Shown here in pieces: positions 1 to 5,159 of a stretch of 5,546 nucleotides of DNA. The translations under genes were made by a program, and so were the position numbers. This DNA comes from an uncultured Bacteroides sp. (GTDB lineage Bacteria > Bacteroidota > Bacteroidia > Bacteroidales > Bacteroidaceae): positions 1 to 5,546 of the forward strand of contig USSR01000479.1 of NCBI GenBank assembly GCA_900557355.1. Reading direction: 5' to 3'. The notes beneath the pieces are model-generated. The model did not search any database and was not told the DNA's origin. It saw only the letters and a list, made by a program, of their open reading frames with translations. The first letter of the stretch is position 1; each line of letters starts with the position of its first letter.

Positions 1-292
1 AGATGCCGATCAAGCTAACAGACAAGCCTACTGGTATAACAAAGGAGACTTTGTTCGTATTTCAGACATCACTTTGGGATATAGCCTTCCTAAAAGTATC
101 ATTAAATATTTAGGACTGGAAAGAGCACGCTTTTATGTGCAAATACAAAACCCGTTTACCTTTACAAGCTATCCTAACAATGATCCGGAAGGCTCCGTCA
201 AAGCTGGACGAACATGGGATCGCAAGCAAGAAGAATACAGTGACCCAATTACGATGAAGAATTATATCTTCGGTATAAATTTGACCTTCTAA
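1..292 (+). CDS. SusC/RagA-family TonB-dependent outer-membrane transporter, C-terminal end (5' partial)
   Basis: This is the last ~96 residues of a SusC-like transporter; the frame is open from base 2 to the TAA at 290-292, and the start lies upstream of the window. The visible part contains the typical end of the SusC barrel: NKGDFVRISDITLGYSLPK near the left edge, then a strand with YVQIQNPFTFTSY, and the closing strand YIFGINLTF, which ends in the C-terminal Phe expected for recognition by the BAM machinery. In this family the 22-strand barrel imports oligosaccharides or peptides, powered by TonB-ExbBD, with a SusD lipoprotein as a lid. The susD gene follows after only 19 bases, so the two are one transcript. 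The substrate cannot be read from this fragment, because the plug and TonB box are outside the window. Confidence 0.93.
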   Translation, partial: DADQANRQAYWYNKGDFVRISDITLGYSLPKSIIKYLGLERARFYVQIQNPFTFTSYPNNDPEGSVKAGRTWDRKQEEYSDPITMKNYIFGINLTF

Positions 293-311
293 TCCATTAA
301 AATTCATAAAA

Positions 312-2384
312 ATGAAAACTCATATCAAACATACATTTATTATTGGAGCATTAGGTTTCTGTTTAGCTGCCTGCTCTGACTTCTTAGACGAAAAAGGCTA
401 TAATACAGACTATAGTTACTATGAAACAGCCGATGGCATAGAAACTCTTGTAGCATCATGTTACCAAAATGGACGCGGCATGTTTTCCACCTCCAATACG
501 CCTTCGGGTATCATTTTCCAGGAGATTGGTACGGATATGTATACCATTGGTGGGGATGGCGGTACTGATTTTGCTCTCTACACATCTACAATGAACCCTT
601 CTAATGAAACTTTCTCCTCTTTTTGGACGGATTGTTATAACGGTGTGGCACGTGCCAATCTGGGATTACAGTACATCGCTTCAAACAAAGATATGAAAGA
701 AGATATAAAAAGCATACGCGAAGGTGAGCTGAAATTTCTGCGTGCTTATTATTACTCCGTACTGGTAGTACACTATGGTGACTGTCCGTTACTTTTGCAA
801 CCTATAGATAAACCGACCTTCAATTTTACACGTGCTCCGCAGAAAGAGATTTGGGCACAAATCATTCAAGATGCTACAGATGCTTATAATCTGTTACCGT
901 GGGCAGATGCTGAAGGTAAAGTGACAGGTGATTACGGACGTGTCAGCAAAGGAGCTGCCGGACATTTATTAGCCAAAGCATACATGTTCCGTTATAGCCA
1001 GAAGTGGGCAGGAAGTCAATCGGATAGCCATATGAACGAAGACCGTGGTGCAGAAAGTACAGATCTGGATAAAGCAATTAAATACGCAAGTGCCGTATGT
1101 CATTTTGGTAGCGAATCCGGAAGCGGCAGTCTACATGAATTAGCCTCTGATTATTCCGACCTCTGGAGATACAATCCCAAAACCGGAGGTCCGACTCCCG
1201 ATGATTATGCTGGTTCTGAGATATTGTTCAATATCCAATTCTCCACAGATCACTTTTATAACAATCAACTGGCAACTTATGTAAATACAGGAGGTAACTG
1301 GCTTCATATGATGTTTACCACCCAGGCAGAAGGCATGCCTATGACCACTGCAAACGGAAACGGCACTGAAAGTGTTAAATGGGGAACAAGTAACGGTATC
1401 GGACGTGATTTGATTACAGGTAGACCCTGGAGAAGAGCTTCTCCAACTCCTTTCCTGTATGAAGACAACGGATTATATGGACCACAGTATTATTCAAGCA
1501 ATAAGCATGGTAAACTGATAGACTCAAGACTTTATAAATCACACATCTGGGTATACTATTGTAATCAGGCACCTAATGTTACTTGGACAACATTTTCTAA
1601 TGCAACAGGCAATTTCGACCCTGCTAGTATCGGAGAAACGGTCGGTAATCAGCGCTATGCTATCGGTGACACAGCTATCGTCTTTTCAATGGAAGATGTC
1701 GACAAACGTTTTTCTAAAGGAACCAAGTCAGAAAAATTGGCTTTTGCCCGCGCCATAGAACCATACTGGTATATTCCAATGCAATCAATCAATCGCCCAG
1801 GTCTGAATGAAAGAAGCGATCGTGATGGTATTCGTAATACTTATCCCAGTCTGATTAAGTATCTGGATAGCCGGCGTACATCTGCCAACGATCAATCCGG
1901 TTATCGGGACTATTTCTGTTATCGTTTGGCGGAAACATATATCATGTTAGCCGAAGCTTTTGCCTTAAAAGGAGACTATACCAATTCTGCTGCTGCACTG
2001 AATATAGTACGTGAGCGCGCTGCATGGAAGGAAGGTGAAGAGAAAACTCCAAACTTCTACAAATATGATGGTGGTAACATAGCTAATATAAGTAAATCCA
2101 CAGTAGAAGATATGAAAGTAACAGCGGATTTCCTGAGCACAATGGACGATGATCAGAAGCTTATATTCTTCCTGGATGAATATGGCCGCGAAATGGAAGG
2201 TGAATTACACCGTTTCGAACAATTAGTACGTAACGGAGCCGACTTCTTTGTAGCAAGAATAAAAGAACGCAGTGCACTTGCTGCAGAAAACATCCAACCC
2301 TTCCATCGTTTCCGTCCGATTCCACAAAAACATATAGACCGACTGGAACCGGCAGATCCAAATCCACAGAATTACGGATATTAA
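312..2384 (+). CDS. SusD/RagB-family surface nutrient-binding lipoprotein
   Basis: This is a complete 690-residue SusD homologue that caps the SusC transporter encoded just upstream and binds its substrate at the cell surface. Residues 1-20 form a lipoprotein signal with lipobox LAAC and lipidated Cys21. The following SDFLDE is the acidic stretch typical of Bacteroidota lipoproteins exported to the surface. Family hallmarks appear in order: the TPR-containing N-terminal half with ELKFLRAYYY...HYGDCPLLL (139-162), GRPWRRASPTPF (370-381), the helix RLAETYIMLAEAFALKGDY (538-556) with VRERAAW (566-572), FLDEYGREMEGELHRF (620-635), and the C-terminal end PQNYGY. At 690 residues it is longer than the common 500-600, with the extra length probably in loops of the central and C-terminal part. 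No Shine-Dalgarno is seen before the ATG, only an A-rich stretch, as is usual in Bacteroides. The substrate is unknown. Confidence 0.96.
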   Translation: MKTHIKHTFIIGALGFCLAACSDFLDEKGYNTDYSYYETADGIETLVASCYQNGRGMFSTSNTPSGIIFQEIGTDMYTIGGDGGTDFALYTSTMNPSNETFSSFWTDCYNGVARANLGLQYIASNKDMKEDIKSIREGELKFLRAYYYSVLVVHYGDCPLLLQPIDKPTFNFTRAPQKEIWAQIIQDATDAYNLLPWADAEGKVTGDYGRVSKGAAGHLLAKAYMFRYSQKWAGSQSDSHMNEDRGAESTDLDKAIKYASAVCHFGSESGSGSLHELASDYSDLWRYNPKTGGPTPDDYAGSEILFNIQFSTDHFYNNQLATYVNTGGNWLHMMFTTQAEGMPMTTANGNGTESVKWGTSNGIGRDLITGRPWRRASPTPFLYEDNGLYGPQYYSSNKHGKLIDSRLYKSHIWVYYCNQAPNVTWTTFSNATGNFDPASIGETVGNQRYAIGDTAIVFSMEDVDKRFSKGTKSEKLAFARAIEPYWYIPMQSINRPGLNERSDRDGIRNTYPSLIKYLDSRRTSANDQSGYRDYFCYRLAETYIMLAEAFALKGDYTNSAAALNIVRERAAWKEGEEKTPNFYKYDGGNIANISKSTVEDMKVTADFLSTMDDDQKLIFFLDEYGREMEGELHRFEQLVRNGADFFVARIKERSALAAENIQPFHRFRPIPQKHIDRLEPADPNPQNYGY

Positions 2385-2402
2385 TCAATAGGTTCTCTAT
2401 TA

Positions 2403-2421
2403 AATATACAGATTGTATATT
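2403..2421. repeat. Short AT-rich inverted repeat after susD
   Basis: AATATAC (2403-2409) and GTATATT (2415-2421) are perfect 7-bp inverted arms around a 5-base spacer. It abuts the GC-richer terminator hairpin that starts at 2422. It may be a minor stem in the susD mRNA 3' end or chance in AT-rich DNA; no function can be assigned. Confidence 0.4.
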
Positions 2422-2467
2422 ATGGCCTGTAGTCTCTTTCAAGAAATTACAGGCCATTTTTATTATT
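2422..2467 (+). terminator. Rho-independent terminator of the susCD operon
   Basis: ATGGCCTGTAGT (2422-2433) pairs with ATTACAGGCCAT (2446-2457) over 12 positions with a single G-U wobble. The apex can pair further (TCT/AGA around TTCA). The 3' arm runs straight into TTTTT (2457-2461) and ATTATT. It starts 37 bases after the susD stop codon, the expected place for the end of the susCD transcript, and no gene follows for about 250 bases. Confidence 0.9.
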
Positions 2468-2620
2468 CTAACAGTTTTCAGAATTCAGTCATGAGTTCAT
2501 CCTTTTTCTTTTACCCTCCAGTTTCAAATCCTTAGTTTTGTCTTGCCAACCAATCTTTGAATAGTGAACGACACACCAAAAAGATCATTAAGCAGTAGTT
2601 CATATTCTCTCAAAAAAGTA
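2468..2620. other. Intergenic stretch without a supported gene
   Basis: This is the first part of the gap between the susD terminator and the sigma gene. It is AT-rich and pyrimidine-rich on the plus strand around 2498-2520. The only start-to-stop frame noticed here is a 14-codon one (2491-2535, containing FFFYPP) without a ribosome binding site or other support. A partial match to the Bacteroides -7 box, AATCTTTG, lies at 2552-2559, but no TTTG stands 19-21 bases upstream. I see no RNA gene. The promoter of the sigma-factor operon must lie here or in the next ~95 bases, but I could not place it. Confidence 0.5.
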
Positions 2621-2621
2621 G

Positions 2622-2669
2622 GTGTTGCCAAAGCAAAATAAAAAATTGCTTTGCGCAACACTTTTTTTT
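2622..2669 (+). terminator. Strong hairpin plus T-run upstream of the sigma-factor gene (terminator or attenuator)
   Basis: GTGTTGC-CAAAGCAA (2622-2636) pairs with TTGCTTTG (2646-2653) and GCAACAC (2655-2661), giving 8 + 7 base pairs interrupted by one bulged C at 2654, with an A-rich loop. Eight Ts follow (2662-2669), and an A6 run precedes the left arm (2612-2617), so it could also work on the minus strand. It is too far from susD to be its primary terminator, and its T-run ends only 46 bases before the sigma-factor ATG. It is therefore either a back-up terminator insulating the sigma operon or, if transcription starts upstream of it, an attenuator of that operon. Confidence 0.75.
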
Positions 2670-2680
2670 ATTTTTGATGT

Positions 2681-2706
2681 CACGTTCGTCTTACACGTTC
2701 GTCTTA
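2681..2706. repeat. Perfect tandem 13-bp direct repeat immediately upstream of the sigma-factor gene
   Basis: CACGTTCGTCTTA occurs at 2681-2693 and again, without spacer or mismatch, at 2694-2706, ending 9 bases before the sigma ATG. The position between the hairpin T-run and the start codon fits a promoter-proximal operator or part of an ECF-type promoter. Each unit contains CGTC, the core of many ECF -10 elements. It could equally be a recent slippage duplication. The role is inferred from position only. Confidence 0.6.
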
Positions 2707-2715
2707 GTTATGTAA

Positions 2716-3237
2716 ATGGAACTCAAACAATTTAAAATATCCGTTCTACCCCTCCGCAATAAGCTATTGAATTATGCGCGGAAGCTGACCGAAAGTCCGG
2801 ACGATGCAGAAGATGCCGTACAGGAAGTCCTACTCAAGCTATGGAATAAAAGGCTTGAACTGGAACAGTACCGAAGTATCGAAGCATTCGCCATGACCAT
2901 GACACATAATCTCTGTATGGATATGTGGCGTACTAAACATACAACCAATGTACCATTGGAATATGTGCAAGATGCCACCCCCAGCGGAACACCGGAACGG
3001 CTGCTTGAGATAAAAGACGAAATCCGTCTGATGCACGAGATTATCAATTCACTGCCTGCCTTGCAGCGTACCATCATGCGGATGAAGGATATCGAAGAGT
3101 ACGAAACAGAAGAAATTGCCGACATCACAGGTTGTAATCCGGAGGCTATCCGGAGTAACCTGTCGAGAGCACGGAAGAAAGTGAGGGAAATTTACATGCA
3201 AACCATACAAGAAAAAATAAGGAGGAAACAAGCATGA
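2716..3237 (+). CDS. ECF-type RNA polymerase sigma factor (sigma-70 family, Bacteroidota)
   Basis: This 173-residue protein has the two-domain layout of ECF sigma factors and no region 1 or 3. Sigma region 2 spans about residues 10-75: LLNYARKLTESPDDAEDAVQ (17-36) followed by EVLLKLW (37-43, core-polymerase binding) and AFAMTMTHNLCMDMWR (57-72, -10 recognition). Region 4 spans about 102-157: SLPALQRTIMRMKDIEEY (112-129), then the helix-turn-helix TEEIADITGCNPEAIRSNLS (131-150) and RARKKVRE, which would contact the -35 element. The start is fixed by an in-frame TAA immediately upstream (2713-2715). No ribosome binding site is seen. It is the first gene of a four-gene set and overlaps the next gene by 4 bases, the arrangement typical of a sigma factor with its membrane-bound partner. 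The signal and target promoters are unknown; autoregulation through the upstream repeat is possible but unproven. Confidence 0.93.
   Translation: MELKQFKISVLPLRNKLLNYARKLTESPDDAEDAVQEVLLKLWNKRLELEQYRSIEAFAMTMTHNLCMDMWRTKHTTNVPLEYVQDATPSGTPERLLEIKDEIRLMHEIINSLPALQRTIMRMKDIEEYETEEIADITGCNPEAIRSNLSRARKKVREIYMQTIQEKIRRKQA
3219..3225 (+). promoter_or_regulatory. Strong Shine-Dalgarno AAGGAGG for the sigma partner gene
   Basis: AAGGAGG lies inside the last codons of the sigma gene, 8 bases before the overlapping ATG at 3234. The other complete genes in this window have no recognisable Shine-Dalgarno, in keeping with Bacteroidota practice. This one therefore stands out and supports both the chosen start and efficient translation of the partner protein relative to the sigma factor. 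Confidence 0.75.
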
Positions 3238-3650
3238 AGATAGAAGAATTAATAGATCGCTATTTTGAGGGACAGACCTCATGTAACGAGGAACGCGAAC
3301 TGCGCCGTTTCTTCACACAAGAGAACATACCGGAATCCCTACAAGTATACCGTCCCCTGTTTGCCTGCCTGGACCAGGAAGCAAAAGCATTCCGGAAAGA
3401 AAGTATCCCTGCTAAAAAACTCTCTTTCCATCGACGCTTCATTTATATGACCGGGGGAATAGCTGCCGGACTATTATTACTTATCGGTATTGCAGGTACA
3501 CAACGTTATCTTCATGCCACTCCGGATAACTATGTCATCATTGACGGTAAACAATACACCGATGAGAACCTTGTACGTGAACAAGCCCTTGCCGCTTTCC
3601 GCGATATGCGGACTACGGAAGATGAAGTACTTGACCTGATGTTTGAATAA
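3234..3650 (+). CDS. Single-span membrane protein, probable anti-sigma factor (non-FecR)
   Basis: This 138-residue protein is translationally coupled to the sigma gene (ATGA overlap). The N-terminal ~68 residues are charged and predicted cytoplasmic. They begin with KIEELIDRYFEGQTSCNEER (2-21), which resembles the start of many Bacteroidota anti-sigma and FecR-like proteins. One hydrophobic segment, about residues 69-88 (IYMTGGIAAGLLLLIGIAG), follows the basic stretch KKLSFHRR, predicting N-in/C-out topology. The ~50-residue periplasmic tail carries NYVIIDGKQYTDEN (99-112), then a likely helix and an acidic end. It is far shorter than FecR-type anti-sigma factors (about 300-400 residues) and has no FecR domain, and I see no zinc-binding HxxxCxxC motif. 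The anti-sigma role is inferred from coupling, topology and the N-terminal resemblance; it could instead be another regulatory partner. Confidence 0.72.
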   Translation: MKIEELIDRYFEGQTSCNEERELRRFFTQENIPESLQVYRPLFACLDQEAKAFRKESIPAKKLSFHRRFIYMTGGIAAGLLLLIGIAGTQRYLHATPDNYVIIDGKQYTDENLVREQALAAFRDMRTTEDEVLDLMFE

Positions 3651-3671
3651 TAAAAATCAATAGATATGATT

Positions 3672-4115
3672 ATGAAAAAGCTCATTCGTACCCTGCTATG
3701 CTGCCTGCTGTTTCTACTCAGCACCGGTATGTACGCCCAAAAGGGGCTACAAATAGCTTCCGTATTTCAGAAATACGGTAACGAGAAAGGGGCCACTTAT
3801 GTGGAATTATCGAAGATGTTATCCAAAACATGGGACATAACCCATTACCAAAGCCTAAAGCTGTCGAAAGCCGAAAAAGCATTACCTGACATTTACCGTT
3901 GTCTGGAAGCCGATCGGGAATATGCCAAAAAGATCAAAGAGGTAATCACAGATGGACGTATTCAATCGGGATACTATCAGCTGCCTCCGGTAAAAGACAA
4001 AACCAATCGATTCATATTGTTCCGACTCGGAAAGAAAGGCGAAGCTACGCTTATCTATATCGAAGGAGAAATAGACAGCGATGACCTTGTTACACTGATA
4101 TTCAGTAAAGACTAA
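3672..4115 (+). CDS. Small secreted protein of unknown function (DUF4252/DUF6108-like)
   Basis: From the ATG at 3672 it encodes 147 residues starting MKKLIRTLLCCLLFLLSTGM, with a Sec signal peptide cleaved at MYA|QKG, leaving a mature protein of ~125 residues. An ATG two codons earlier (3666) is also possible, but 3672 gives the standard MKK start. No lipobox is visible: the paired Cys in the hydrophobic core are not followed by a typical lipoprotein N-terminus. The mature part starts with GLQIASVFQKYG, has a charged helical middle, and ends with strand-like ILFRLGKKGEATLIYIEGEI then DSDDLVTLIFSKD. That ending recalls small Bacteroides exported proteins found beside sigma factors (DUF4252 or DUF6108); this family assignment is from memory and not certain. 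It lies 21 bases after the putative anti-sigma gene and 34 before the barrel gene, so it is probably in the same transcript. Confidence 0.7.
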   Translation: MKKLIRTLLCCLLFLLSTGMYAQKGLQIASVFQKYGNEKGATYVELSKMLSKTWDITHYQSLKLSKAEKALPDIYRCLEADREYAKKIKEVITDGRIQSGYYQLPPVKDKTNRFILFRLGKKGEATLIYIEGEIDSDDLVTLIFSKD

Positions 4116-4149
4116 TATTGAAAATTATAAATCACAAATAATAAATCTT

Positions 4150-5025
4150 ATGAAACGAATACTCTTTTTATTTCTGATCATGGCTTCAATGACAGTCGTG
4201 GCACAAGAAAGCATCCCGCAAGACACAACCCTCTACCTCAACGGACGGAAGGTGGTTATTAAAGAACGTGATGGTAAAATCAAAGTAAAAATGTATGAAG
4301 CGAAAGCTGAAAATGACACCATAGAAAATACTCAGGTATTTGAAGGTGTGTATCTGGACGGACGCAGCATTGAGCGAACCACCACAGTTTCCGTACCTTT
4401 CGTGAAGAAAAAGAAAGGCTACTATCGCTTTGATCCGCACTACCCTGCTATTTACTTCGGTTTCAACAAACTGGCAAGCAGCACATTCCAATATTCTGCC
4501 AAAGTACCGCAACTTGGCTCTAAGTCTTGGGAATGGGGAATTAATCTGTTCAATAGCGGCGTAGCTATTACACGAGACAATCATTGGGGATTAACTACGA
4601 CTCTCGGACTTGCACGCATCGTCTACAAATTAGATGATAACTATGGCTTCGAAAAAGTCGATGGCATCACTGTTTGCCGACAAGCCGACGATGTAGATTA
4701 TCAAAAGAGTTGGCTGCGCTATTGGGCTTTCCGCCTCCCTGTCAGCCTGGAGTGGCAAACCAAATTTGGCAGCCGCCGTGCTTTCATTGCAGCCGGTCCG
4801 GAAATAGAATGGCGTGTGGGAGTTAAATCCAGAGCTAAATATGATAATAAGAAACACACTTTGAGCGATAAACTGAACACCCATCCACTTGGAATGAACC
4901 TGTTGTTGCAAGCCGGTTACGGTTGCCTGGGATTCAATGCCCGTTTTGCACTAACTTCCTTGTTTGAAAAGAACAAAGGCCCTGAACTCTACCCGGCTTC
5001 TATAGGCATAGGTTGGTATTGGTAA
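4150..5025 (+). CDS. Predicted outer-membrane beta-barrel protein with periplasmic N-terminal segment
   Basis: This 291-residue secreted protein has a signal peptide at residues 1-18 (cleavage VVA|QES). Residues ~25-82 form a soluble part rich in short strands and turns (TLYLNGRKVVIKERDGKIKV, then FEGVYLDGRSIERTT), followed by KKKK at 86-89. From ~95 onward, amphipathic aromatic strands alternate with polar loops (AIYFGFNKL, WEWGINLFNSGVAI, WGLTTTLGLARIVY, RAFIAAGPEIEWRVGV, MNLLLQAGYGCLGFNARFAL). The protein ends in GIGWYW, whose terminal aromatic residue is the usual barrel-assembly signal. The length and number of strands suggest a small barrel of roughly 8-10 strands (estimated by eye). 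It is the last gene of the sigma-led set. In that context it may be a sensor or target in the outer membrane, but no function can be read from sequence. Confidence 0.75.
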   Translation: MKRILFLFLIMASMTVVAQESIPQDTTLYLNGRKVVIKERDGKIKVKMYEAKAENDTIENTQVFEGVYLDGRSIERTTTVSVPFVKKKKGYYRFDPHYPAIYFGFNKLASSTFQYSAKVPQLGSKSWEWGINLFNSGVAITRDNHWGLTTTLGLARIVYKLDDNYGFEKVDGITVCRQADDVDYQKSWLRYWAFRLPVSLEWQTKFGSRRAFIAAGPEIEWRVGVKSRAKYDNKKHTLSDKLNTHPLGMNLLLQAGYGCLGFNARFALTSLFEKNKGPELYPASIGIGWYW

Positions 5026-5032
5026 ATTGTTT

Positions 5033-5080
5033 CAGGGGACGTTCTTTTTCATTTCAGGAGATGATTTTAGTTGTCTCCTG
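5033..5080 (+). other. Hairpin with two competing 5' arms after the barrel gene
   Basis: CAGGAGA (5055-5061) pairs perfectly with TCTCCTG (5074-5080), and two G-U pairs plus one A-T extend the stem to 10 bp around the loop TTTTAG. A near-copy of the left arm, CAGGGGAC (5033-5040), can pair instead with GTCTCCTG (5073-5080) over 8 positions with one G-U. No T-run follows, so this is a poor intrinsic terminator. It may shape the 3' end of the sigma-operon transcript or be a factor-dependent end or processing site. Confidence 0.45.
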
Positions 5081-5097
5081 TAATCAGGTTCACAATC

Positions 5098-5128
5098 TTG
5101 GAGAATATAAAAAACATTGTTATCTTTG
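5098..5128 (+). promoter_or_regulatory. guaD: Bacteroides housekeeping-type promoter for guaD
   Basis: TATCTTTG at 5121-5128 matches the Bacteroides -7 consensus TAnnTTTG at every fixed position. TTG at 5098-5100 (CTTG against consensus TTTG at -33) lies exactly 20 bases upstream. Transcription would start near 5135, giving a leader of about 25 bases, too short for a riboswitch. It shows that the deaminase gene is probably transcribed independently of the sigma-led set. Confidence 0.75.
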
Positions 5129-5159
5129 TCAGTAACACTAAAAAAATAATCATTTCATT

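Noticed and set aside
2161..2457. 98-codon open frame on the minus strand across the end of susD
   Set aside because: It is antisense to conserved SusD C-terminal motifs and runs through the terminator hairpin; the protein resembles nothing and lacks initiation signals.
2491..2535. 14-codon frame MSSSFFFYPPVSNP as a possible leader peptide for an attenuator
   Set aside because: There is no ribosome binding site or mapped promoter, and 86 bases separate it from the hairpin, too far for classical coupling; it is likely chance.
2552..2559. AATCTTTG as a -7 box for the sigma operon
   Set aside because: It has one mismatch to TAnnTTTG, and the only nearby TTTG (2537-2540) is 11 bases away instead of 19-21.
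2681..2706. CRISPR-like array
   Set aside because: There are only two units, with no spacers and no cas genes.
2705..2712. TAGTTATG as a -7 box
   Set aside because: It would start transcription at or after the sigma start codon, and the TTTG at 2673-2676 is 28 bases upstream.
3234..3650. FecR-type anti-sigma factor
   Set aside because: At 138 residues with only a ~50-residue periplasmic tail, it cannot hold a FecR domain.
3666..3671. Upstream ATG as the start of the small exported protein
   Set aside because: It adds only Met-Ile before a standard MKK signal peptide; the two starts cannot be told apart strictly, but 3672 is the more typical form.
4630..4911. 93-codon minus-strand frame inside the barrel gene
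   Set aside because: It lies wholly antisense to a well-supported secreted protein, with no motif or initiation signal.
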